Shown in pieces: positions 1-4,336 of a stretch of 5,221 bases of DNA (positions are counted from its first letter, which is position 1; every line of letters begins with the position of its first letter). The notes under the pieces are model-generated. The model ran no database searches. It had not been told where the DNA came from and saw only the letters and a program-made list of their open reading frames with translations. A program made the translations under genes and the position numbers. The stretch lies in assembly GCA_004297575.1 (NCBI GenBank), contig SCSR01000063.1, positions 1 to 5,221 of the forward strand, in the 5' to 3' direction. This stretch comes from an archaeon. Lineage in GTDB: Archaea; Aenigmatarchaeota; Aenigmatarchaeia; CG10238-14; SCSR01.

Positions 1-121
1 CCTTGAATGAAATCGTATAATCAGCAAGCTTGCCCTTTCCTGCCTTGACAGAATCTGCGATTGTGATGAAAGGCGAGAACTTTTTCTGGATATTCTTTGC
101 CTTTGCGAGAATATCTTTCAT
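1..121 (-). CDS. N-terminal 40 codons of an unidentified protein (cut by window edge)
   Basis: The reading frame starts at an ATG (121-119) and stays open to the left edge, giving 40 complete codons beginning MKDILAKAKNIQKKF. The start is well supported: AGGAG lies at 130-134, eight bases upstream. The ATG also overlaps the TGA of the upstream YhbP-like gene in an ATGA junction, so the two are probably translated from one mRNA. The visible part is lysine-rich and starts with an amphipathic helix, followed by a likely beta-strand (FITIADSV). No signal peptide or membrane segment is visible. I do not recognise the family from 40 residues. By position it is the last visible gene of the YhbP-like/SDR operon, so a related metabolic role is possible but is only inference. 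Confidence 0.7.
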   Translation of the reverse strand, partial: MKDILAKAKNIQKKFSPFITIADSVKAGKGKLADYTISFK

Positions 122-585
122 AACTTTAACTCCTGTCGCGAATTGTCAGGGAAATTTACTTCATCGAACAAAACAATGCTTGAAGGAACTATTTTGTAAA
201 TATGATGATCTGTAATGTTTTTGATGATTGCTTGTGCAGACTTCATGAATTTCTTAGCTTTTGGGAAACGCTTGACAAATAGATTGAAAGCCTTTGGCAG
301 TTCTAAAACAGAGACCTCTGCCGCATTCCCTTCGAATTGTATGCCTCTTGTTTTTACACCCAATGTCCTATGCGGTTTGACTATAGCTCCTGCAACAGCA
401 GAATTATTTTTGATTTCAAGAGAATGCCTTCTAGTCTTGCGAGAAATGAAATAAATGTTCAGGTTTTTATCGCACGCATACCAGACCGTCGCAACCCACG
501 GCTTGTTATCTTTTACAGTAGCAATTTGCATCAATCTGCCTTCTTCCAGATAATCAGTTATCAATTTCCTCAAATTCATTGACAT
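118..585 (-). CDS. YhbP/UPF0306-like split-barrel (PNPOx-type) protein, paralogue 1
   Basis: This 155-residue soluble protein has the pyridoxamine-5'-phosphate-oxidase-like split-barrel pattern. It has an N-terminal helix (DYL, 11-13), then strands with NKPWVATVW (27-35) and IYFIS (44-48), RRHS (52-55), VAG.IV (64-69), a GIQFEG strand (81-86), and a C-terminal VLFDEVNF..N (138-148). From memory this layout matches E. coli YhbP (UPF0306, about 147 aa), which has no proven reaction. Proteins of this fold often bind FMN or F420, but I cannot show cofactor binding here. The start at 585 has GGAGG (592-596) six bases upstream, inside the SDR gene. An alternative ATG at 579 forms an ATGA overlap with the SDR stop and matches the paralogue's length better. 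Its own stop overlaps the next start (ATGA). A paralogue lies at 1348-1803. Confidence 0.85.
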   Translation of the reverse strand: MSMNLRKLITDYLEEGRLMQIATVKDNKPWVATVWYACDKNLNIYFISRKTRRHSLEIKNNSAVAGAIVKPHRTLGVKTRGIQFEGNAAEVSVLELPKAFNLFVKRFPKAKKFMKSAQAIIKNITDHHIYKIVPSSIVLFDEVNFPDNSRQELKL

Positions 586-1298
586 GAGAAACCTCCGTCT
601 ACGACTATAACTTCACCATCAATGTAACTCGCGTCATCAGAAGACAGGAATGCAACCACGTTTGCTATCTCGTCCGGCTTGCCCAGACGTTTCAATAATG
701 CAGATTCTTTGAATTTTTCAAGAAGGTCAACCGGCAATCTTTTTACACGTTCCGTCTCTATCACACCAGGAGCTATTGCATTGACCCTGATATTTTTGCC
801 AGCAAGATCGATAGCAAGATTCTTTGTCAAGCCAATCAGACCAGCCTTTGACGCGGCGTACACTGAAAGCATCTCTCTGCTGTTGAATGCCCTGACTGAA
901 CTAATATTGACTATGCTGCCGTTTCGCATGTGCTCAGATGCGTATTTCGACAGGAAGAATGCCCCTTTCAGGTTTGTGTCAATCGTATTATCCCAATCCT
1001 TTTCAGAAACTTCAGCAAGAGGCATGGAAAGGGTTATACCTGCGTTGTTCACCAGAATATCTATTTTGCCAAATTTTTTAATAGTGGCATCTACCAGCTT
1101 CTTACAATCCTCCACTTTGCTTACATCTGCCTGAACCACGAAACCATTTTTCCCAGCAAGTTTTTGCGTCTCTTTTGCGCCTTCCACATTTTTATCACAA
1201 TTGATGATAACCTTACATCCCTTTTCCGCCAATTTCACAGCTATAGATTGTCCGATGCCGCTGCTTGCGCCTGTGACAATAACAACTTTGTCTTTCAT
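576..1298 (-). CDS. Short-chain dehydrogenase/reductase (FabG-like SDR)
   Basis: This 240-residue classical SDR is the usual full length for a FabG-type NAD(P)-dependent oxidoreductase, and it is cytosolic. All signature elements are present: the Rossmann glycine motif TGASSGIG (9-16), adenine-pocket D58 (ADVS), NNAG (84-87), N109, S134 of NISS, the catalytic YAASK (Y147, K151), and PG (177-178) followed by the substrate loop. It ends with the typical IDGEVIVVDGG (226-236). Strand 2 ends in N-C-D (33-35); an acidic residue there often favours NAD(H), but this is only suggestive. The substrate cannot be told from sequence, and archaea lack a standard FAS II, so the name fabG would mislead. The start ATG has a modest AGGA (1309-1312) ten bases upstream. 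The gene follows YhbP-like 2 after 49 bp and overlaps YhbP-like 1. Confidence 0.93.
   Translation of the reverse strand: MKDKVVIVTGASSGIGQSIAVKLAEKGCKVIINCDKNVEGAKETQKLAGKNGFVVQADVSKVEDCKKLVDATIKKFGKIDILVNNAGITLSMPLAEVSEKDWDNTIDTNLKGAFFLSKYASEHMRNGSIVNISSVRAFNSREMLSVYAASKAGLIGLTKNLAIDLAGKNIRVNAIAPGVIETERVKRLPVDLLEKFKESALLKRLGKPDEIANVVAFLSSDDASYIDGEVIVVDGGFSCQ
592..596 (-). promoter_or_regulatory. Shine-Dalgarno site of YhbP-like 1
   Basis: GGAGG on the minus strand lies inside the last codons of the SDR gene, six bases before the ATG at 585 and twelve before the ATG at 579. The spacing favours the 585 start and fits translational coupling. Confidence 0.6.
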
Positions 1299-1347
1299 AA
1301 AAGATAATTCCTAATCAAACAAATAAAGGCTTGACATCGCGCAGCAT

Positions 1348-1803
1348 TCACAATTTCAGCTCATGTCTTGGATTATCAAAGTAATCTACCTGATCAAACA
1401 GCACCAACGTCTTCGGGTGAATCACATAGCATGCCACGCCATTATGGAACTGTTCATGCGGAATCCTGTCTGCATTAGGATACCTTGAATAATAAACATC
1501 GAGCGCATTTTCAAGTTCCTTTTCATCTTCAATCTCTTCCGCTACGCCTTCGAACTGCAACCCCACAACTTTCTCTCCGCTGCCCAGAGTGTGAGGCGCG
1601 ACTATGGTGCCAGCGACATTCGGATTCTCGCTCAGTTCATCGGAGTGCCTCCTTTCCCTGTGTGAAATGAAATAAAAGTTAAAGTCCTTGTCATGCGCGA
1701 ACCATACAGTCGCAACCCAAGGCTTGTTGTTCTTCGTGGTCCCGATTTGCAACAGCTTTGTCTGGCTCAGGTAATCCAATATGACCGCCTTCAATTCCTT
1801 CAT
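1348..1803 (-). CDS. YhbP/UPF0306-like split-barrel (PNPOx-type) protein, paralogue 2
   Basis: This 151-residue protein belongs to the same family as the product of 118-585. By hand alignment, 40 of the first 70 positions are identical, including NKPWVATVW (26-34), YFIS (44-47), RRHS (51-54) and VAG.IV.PH (63-71), and both end in ELKL. The middle region (about 90-125) diverges. The frame is open upstream to 1872, but I choose the ATG at 1803: it forms an ATGA overlap with the gatC stop, and the homology to paralogue 1 begins there. The extra upstream residues are antisense-free read-through of the gatC region in another frame. No strong Shine-Dalgarno site is seen, so translation probably depends on coupling with gatC. 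The biochemical role is unknown; a flavin-type cofactor is possible from the fold. Confidence 0.87.
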   Translation of the reverse strand: MKELKAVILDYLSQTKLLQIGTTKNNKPWVATVWFAHDKDFNFYFISHRERRHSDELSENPNVAGTIVAPHTLGSGEKVVGLQFEGVAEEIEDEKELENALDVYYSRYPNADRIPHEQFHNGVACYVIHPKTLVLFDQVDYFDNPRHELKL

Positions 1804-2084
1804 ACAATCTTCGGCCCCTTGAAATATCCTTTCTCGTTGTGCTTGCTCGCATACAGCGGATCCCACGTCCATTTGCTCGCCTTGTCCTCGCGCCAGACAT
1901 TGCTGATTTCCTGCGGATGGAACGACGGCTCTACTTTGTTCACATCAACCTCGTCCAGCGACTTGAAAGCATCCAAGACATCAGCCGCCTGTTTCGTGAA
2001 CTTGAGAATTTCCTCATCAGTAAGATTCAATCGCGCATTCTTTGCCACGCGCCTAAGCTCCTCGTTGAGCTTTAGTTTGTCCAT
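1800..2084 (-). CDS. gatC: Aspartyl/glutamyl-tRNA amidotransferase subunit C (GatC)
   Basis: At 94 residues this is the normal length for GatC, the small subunit of the GatCAB complex that converts misacylated Asp-tRNA(Asn) and/or Glu-tRNA(Gln) to the amide form. GatC wraps around and stabilises the GatA amidase and GatB. Archaeal hallmarks are present: VAKNARLNLTDEEI near the N-terminus (13-26), LDEVD (43-47), VEPSFHP (51-57), RED (65-67) and the C-terminal GYFKGPKIV (86-94). Archaea use GatDE for Gln-tRNA, so in this cell the complex more likely serves Asn-tRNA, but this is inference. gatA and gatB are not in the window. No Shine-Dalgarno site precedes the ATG; a box A-like sequence 23-31 bases upstream suggests a leaderless mRNA. 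The stop overlaps the start of YhbP-like 2. Confidence 0.93.
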   Translation of the reverse strand: MDKLKLNEELRRVAKNARLNLTDEEILKFTKQAADVLDAFKSLDEVDVNKVEPSFHPQEISNVWREDKASKWTWDPLYASKHNEKGYFKGPKIV

Positions 2085-2106
2085 GGAAATTAATTGTTTT
2101 TCAGCG

Positions 2107-2115
2107 TTTAAATTT
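2107..2115 (-). promoter_or_regulatory. Putative box A (TATA) of gatC operon
   Basis: AAATTTAAA on the minus strand is centred about 27 bases upstream of the gatC ATG. That is the normal box A to transcription-start distance in archaea, and there is no Shine-Dalgarno site, so transcription probably begins at or next to the start codon. Confidence 0.45.
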
Positions 2116-2153
2116 GTAGCTAACGCTATGTGAAACTGCTGGAAATCAAAAAA

Positions 2154-2261
2154 TCATGCTTTTATTTTTGGTTTGAGTGACGCGTGTGTTGCTGTAAAGT
2201 GTCTTTCTAGCTCGTCTCTGGTTTGGAATTCTGCGTTGCATGTTATGCAAAGCTCTGCCAT
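2154..2261 (-). CDS. Single C2H2 zinc-finger microprotein (35 aa)
   Basis: This small frame runs from an ATG (2261-2259) to a TGA (2156-2154) and encodes 35 residues. Nearly all of it is one classical C2H2 zinc finger: C5-X2-C8, F12, L18, H21-X4-H26. That fits the consensus C-X2-C-X3-F-X5-L-X2-H-X3-5-H exactly, which is very unlikely by chance. The tail (residues 27-35) is basic (SLKPKIKA). Tiny C2H2 proteins of this kind occur in archaea, where most have no assigned role; nucleic-acid or protein binding is the usual expectation. No clear Shine-Dalgarno site is visible; an AT-rich CTTTATC stretch about 35 bases upstream may be a promoter. It lies 69 bp upstream of gatC on the same strand and is separated from ftsZ by the 319-bp divergent region. 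Confidence 0.75.
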   Translation of the reverse strand: MAELCITCNAEFQTRDELERHFTATHASLKPKIKA

Positions 2262-2363
2262 TGTATCATGTCTACTAAGGCGCCATGAAAAGATAAAGAT
2301 ATGCCTGACGGACTGCCAAAATTTGTGTGAACCTATACAGTAGAAAACATACTATGATATGTA

Positions 2364-2378
2364 CAAATGCTTTAAATA
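2364..2378 (+). promoter_or_regulatory. Distal box A-like element, first copy of 13-bp repeat
   Basis: CAAATGCTTTAAA (2364-2376) recurs exactly at 2516-2528, next to ftsZ. Here it continues into TTTAAATA, a good archaeal box A that would start transcription near 2400 and give ftsZ a leader of about 180 nt carrying the TTCGGGT repeats. It could also act on the minus strand (TATTTAAA), towards the zinc-finger gene. Confidence 0.4.
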
Positions 2379-2410
2379 GCCCTTGTGCAAGAATGTATTT
2401 ATCAACTAAA

Positions 2411-2468
2411 ACTTTCGGGTAAATTCACGATTCGGGTTAACGACTTTCGGGTAAATTCGGGTTCGGAA
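2411..2468 (+). repeat. TTCGGGT repeat cluster upstream of ftsZ
   Basis: TTCGGGT occurs four times, at 2414-2420, 2431-2437, 2446-2452 and 2456-2462, with a degenerate fifth copy TTCGGAA at 2462-2468. Two copies are part of an exact 16-bp direct repeat ACTTTCGGGTAAATTC (2411-2426 and 2443-2458) with a 32-bp period, about three helical turns. The copies are too short and too close for a CRISPR. The cluster begins about 170 bp upstream of the ftsZ start and could be protein-binding sites in DNA or, if the distal promoter is used, an RNA leader element. Confidence 0.7.
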
Positions 2469-2516
2469 CTTGTTACGGTCATTTCCATAACTCATTCTCG
2501 GTAACAATAGTATATC

Positions 2517-2537
2517 AAATGCTTTAAAAAAGCATTT
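2517..2537 (+). promoter_or_regulatory. Putative ftsZ box A inside a 9-bp inverted repeat
   Basis: AAATGCTTT (2517-2525) and AAAGCATTT (2529-2537) form a perfect 9-bp inverted repeat around AAA. TTTAAAAA (2523-2530) within it is a plausible box A: it predicts a start near 2552 and a leader of about 29 nt that contains the Shine-Dalgarno site. A dimeric regulator bound here would compete with TBP/TFB, so this resembles a repressor operator. Confidence 0.5.
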
Positions 2538-2568
2538 CGATTATGCAAAATATATGATGAAAAAACTT

Positions 2569-2574
2569 AGGAGG
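2569..2574 (+). promoter_or_regulatory. Shine-Dalgarno site of ftsZ
   Basis: AGGAGG lies six bases before the ATG at 2581. It decides the start: the upstream in-frame ATGs at 2554 and 2557 precede this site and have none of their own. Confidence 0.85.
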
Positions 2575-2580
2575 ACTAAC

Positions 2581-3738
2581 ATGGGACAATTTGACTCGAT
2601 TGTCAAGAACGCTCTTGGCAAGACGCATGCAGAAGACTCGCCTACGTCGAGGTTCAAGCTCGAAAGCACCTCAGGTGCAACATTCAGCAACGTAGACTAC
2701 TACAAGTTGGCTGAACAGGAGTTTGGATTCTCTGTCAAAAAGGCAAAGATAGCAGTAATCGGCTGCGGTGGTGCAGGACAGAACACTGTAACACGACTAA
2801 CCGAGATGGGAATCGAAGGCGCAACAACAGTCTCTATCAACACAGACGCCAAGCACTTGGCCGTTGGTAAGGCTGACAAGAAGATCCTGATAGGAAAGGA
2901 ACTCACGCGTGGTTTGGGTTGCGGCGGTTACCCAGAAGTAGGAAAGAAAGCAGCTGAGGAATCAAGACAGGAAATCAAGGAATCGATAGAGGGTGTAGAC
3001 CTTCTGTTCGCGATAGCAGGTCTTGGCAAGGGAACAGGAACAGGCAGCGTCCCGGTAGCAGCTGAGCTAGCAAAGCAACAAGGAGCAGTCGTCATAGGCG
3101 TGGTAGAGATGCCACTCAAGGCTGAAGGCTCTAGAATGGCCAAGGCAGAAGACGGCTTGGCAGCACTCAGGCAGGTATGTGACACAGTGATCGTCATAGA
3201 GAACGACAAGCTGTTGAAATATGCAGGAAACTTGAGCATCCAGCAAGCATTCTCTGTTGCAGACGAACTGATAGCATCCATGGTCAAGGGAATCACGGAG
3301 ACCATAACATTGCCATCGCTCGTCAACTTGGATTACGCAGACGTCAAGGCAGTCATGCACTCAGGCGGTGTGGCAGCAATAGGCGTTGGCGAAAGCAACA
3401 GCAGCGACAGGGCAAAGGATTCGATCACAAGGGCTTTGATGAATCCTCTGTTGGAAGTGGACTATACAGGCGCAACAGGAGCACTCGTGCACATCACAGG
3501 CGGTCCAGACCTCAGGTTAGACGAAGTAAACCTGATTGGTGAGACAATAGCGGCACAATTGGACCCGCAGGCACAGGTCTTCTGGGGAGCAAGGATACTT
3601 CCAGAATTCGAGGGTAAGGTACAAGTGATCAGCATCGTAACAGGTGTCAAGTCACCGTACATACTCGGTCCAGTAGCATACGAGCAACCAGTGGTCAGAG
3701 AAGTAAGTCAAAGCTTGGGAATCGACATCATCAGGTGA
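2581..3738 (+). CDS. ftsZ: Cell division protein FtsZ (archaeal FtsZ2 type)
   Basis: This tubulin-like GTPase of 385 residues polymerises into the division ring at mid-cell. Visible parts, in order: an N-terminal extension (1-55, starting MGQFDSIV), T1 GCGGAGQN (61-68), NTDAKHL (87-93), T3 region GLGCGGYPEVG (111-121), the tubulin signature GLGKGTGTGS (147-156), the T7 loop NLDYAD (249-254) with the GTP-hydrolysing aspartates D251 and D254, and the C-terminal domain through TGVKSP (354-359). A short tail ends in LGIDIIR, like the C-terminal peptide I remember from haloarchaeal FtsZ2 (GLDVIR); such tails recruit SepF. NLDYAD and HITGGPDL also favour FtsZ2. K150 replaces a near-invariant glycine of GGGTGTG. 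The linker is very short (about 15 residues). A 22-aa acidic ORF follows 30 bp downstream. Confidence 0.97.
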   Translation: MGQFDSIVKNALGKTHAEDSPTSRFKLESTSGATFSNVDYYKLAEQEFGFSVKKAKIAVIGCGGAGQNTVTRLTEMGIEGATTVSINTDAKHLAVGKADKKILIGKELTRGLGCGGYPEVGKKAAEESRQEIKESIEGVDLLFAIAGLGKGTGTGSVPVAAELAKQQGAVVIGVVEMPLKAEGSRMAKAEDGLAALRQVCDTVIVIENDKLLKYAGNLSIQQAFSVADELIASMVKGITETITLPSLVNLDYADVKAVMHSGGVAAIGVGESNSSDRAKDSITRALMNPLLEVDYTGATGALVHITGGPDLRLDEVNLIGETIAAQLDPQAQVFWGARILPEFEGKVQVISIVTGVKSPYILGPVAYEQPVVREVSQSLGIDIIR

Positions 3739-3754
3739 AGGTTCCTAACCACAA

Positions 3755-3760
3755 GGGAGG
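3755..3760 (+). promoter_or_regulatory. Shine-Dalgarno site of the acidic microprotein
   Basis: GGGAGG, followed by T, lies eight bases before the ATG at 3769, with a run of A between. It is as strong as the ftsZ site and is the main evidence that the tiny downstream frame is translated. Confidence 0.75.
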
Positions 3761-3768
3761 TAAAAAAA

Positions 3769-3837
3769 ATGGATGAAGACATATGGGATCCAATGCTGGA
3801 TGAAGAAGACGACGGTCCGGCTGTAGAAGAGTTTTAG
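3769..3837 (+). CDS. Acidic 22-aa microprotein downstream of ftsZ
   Basis: The frame ATG (3769) to TAG (3837) encodes 22 residues starting MDEDIWDPMLDEED. Eleven residues are Asp or Glu, none is Lys, Arg or His, and the only aromatics are W6 and F22, the C-terminal residue. It has a strong, well-spaced Shine-Dalgarno site, sits 30 bp behind the ftsZ stop on the same strand, and its stop codon runs straight into the terminator hairpin. It is therefore probably the last gene of an ftsZ mRNA. I know no family for it. The short hydrophobic stretches (IWDPML, AVEEF) within acid could form a binding peptide for a basic partner, for example FtsZ itself, SepF or a PRC-barrel protein, but this is inference. 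It might instead be the remnant of a longer gene. Confidence 0.6.
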   Translation: MDEDIWDPMLDEEDDGPAVEEF

Positions 3838-3875
3838 GGGGCAACCCCTTCTCTTTCCTTTTTTCTTTATTTTTC
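3836..3875 (+). terminator. Terminator of the ftsZ transcript
   Basis: AGGGG (3836-3840) pairs with CCCCT (3845-3849) around a GCAA (GNRA) tetraloop and overlaps the microprotein stop codon. It is followed by a pyrimidine/T-rich tract including T6 at 3859-3864 and T5 at 3870-3875 (interrupted). T tracts alone can terminate archaeal RNA polymerase, so this should end the ftsZ mRNA before the convergent PRC gene. Confidence 0.7.
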
Positions 3876-3989
3876 TAATTCTAACTTGATTTCAATCGCT
3901 AAATCGTAACCAATCATAAATAGTCATTGATTTGTCGTTTTGTATATCGACCTAACACTAGACCAAATTGATTTTCAGGAATGAGTGAT

Positions 3990-4280
3990 TCAAGCTGCTT
4001 CTTCTAAAGCATCTTCAGCTGGGATTTCAGACCCGACAATGTGCTTGATTATCACTACATCGCCAATCGCCTGGACCATCTGGTATGGGACTATGATTCC
4101 TTTCTTGCCACCAACCATCTTTCCAAGTGAAGACTCGCGCGCAGCCTTGACGACGATCGAGCGTATCTTGAACCTCGAAAGGTCCAGTTCGCAATCATCA
4201 ATCTTGCCCGCATAATAGCCCCTAGTAGTGAAAACGTCCTTGCCGAAAAGGCCTGTGATGCTGTTAACGGATACTGCCAT
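3990..4280 (-). CDS. PRC-barrel domain protein (possible CdpB-like division factor)
   Basis: This 96-residue cytosolic protein consists of one PRC-barrel: GKDVFTTRGYYAGKIDDCEL (13-32), DLSRFKIRSIVVK (33-45), a flexible KMVGGKKG (54-61), IIVPYQMVQAIGDVVIIK (62-79), and a short acidic C-terminal tail. PRC-barrel modules are protein-interaction domains. In FtsZ-using archaea, small PRC-barrel proteins (CdpB1/CdpB2 in Haloferax) have been shown to work in division through SepF; location next to ftsZ makes such a role plausible here, though it is not proven by sequence. The frame extends to a TTG at 4295, but that codon overlaps the Shine-Dalgarno site GGAG (4290-4293), which lies nine bases before ATG 4280, so I use the ATG. 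Its stop faces the ftsZ operon, convergent. Confidence 0.9.
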   Translation of the reverse strand: MAVSVNSITGLFGKDVFTTRGYYAGKIDDCELDLSRFKIRSIVVKAARESSLGKMVGGKKGIIVPYQMVQAIGDVVIIKHIVGSEIPAEDALEEAA

Positions 4281-4327
4281 TTGATTTTTCTCCAAAAATA
4301 TTTCTTTAAATTAATTGGGATGGGAAG

Positions 4328-4336
4328 TATTTAAAT
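4328..4336 (-). promoter_or_regulatory. Putative box A of the PRC-barrel gene
   Basis: ATTTAAATA on the minus strand is centred about 52 bases before the ATG at 4280, predicting a leader of about 26 nt that contains the GGAG ribosome site. It touches the stop codon of the upstream archaemetzincin gene, so the PRC gene can be transcribed independently. Confidence 0.5.

Noticed and set aside
679..1307. Plus-strand open frames opposite the SDR gene
   Set aside because: They lie antisense to a gene with every SDR catalytic motif and show no recognisable domain or ribosome site.
1804..1872. N-terminal extension of YhbP-like 2 to 1872
   Set aside because: It lies wholly within gatC in another frame; the ATGA junction at 1803 and the paralogue alignment support the shorter start.
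2393..2422. Nine-codon frame as a leader peptide of ftsZ
   Set aside because: It has no ribosome binding site, no regulatory codon run and no clear partner structure; such short frames occur by chance.
2411..2468. TTCGGGT cluster as a CRISPR array
   Set aside because: Repeat units are 7-16 bp with spacings of 10-17 bp and no unique spacers of 25-45 bp; no cas gene is nearby.
2470..2507. Hairpin TTGTTAC/GTAACAA as a riboswitch or terminator
   Set aside because: Only 7 AT-rich base pairs enclose a 24-nt loop with no further structure, and there is no T tract; this is within chance for an AT-rich spacer.
2554..2580. Upstream ATG start for ftsZ adding nine residues
   Set aside because: The ideal AGGAGG at 2569-2574 lies inside this stretch, six bases before ATG 2581, and the conserved start (M-x-x-x-DSIV) follows it.
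2928..3360. Minus-strand open frames inside ftsZ
   Set aside because: They are shadows of a strongly biased, highly conserved ftsZ sequence; the translations are low-complexity and family-less.
4281..4295. TTG start for the PRC-barrel gene at 4295
   Set aside because: The TTG overlaps the GGAG ribosome site that serves the ATG at 4280, and the PRC domain begins after the ATG.
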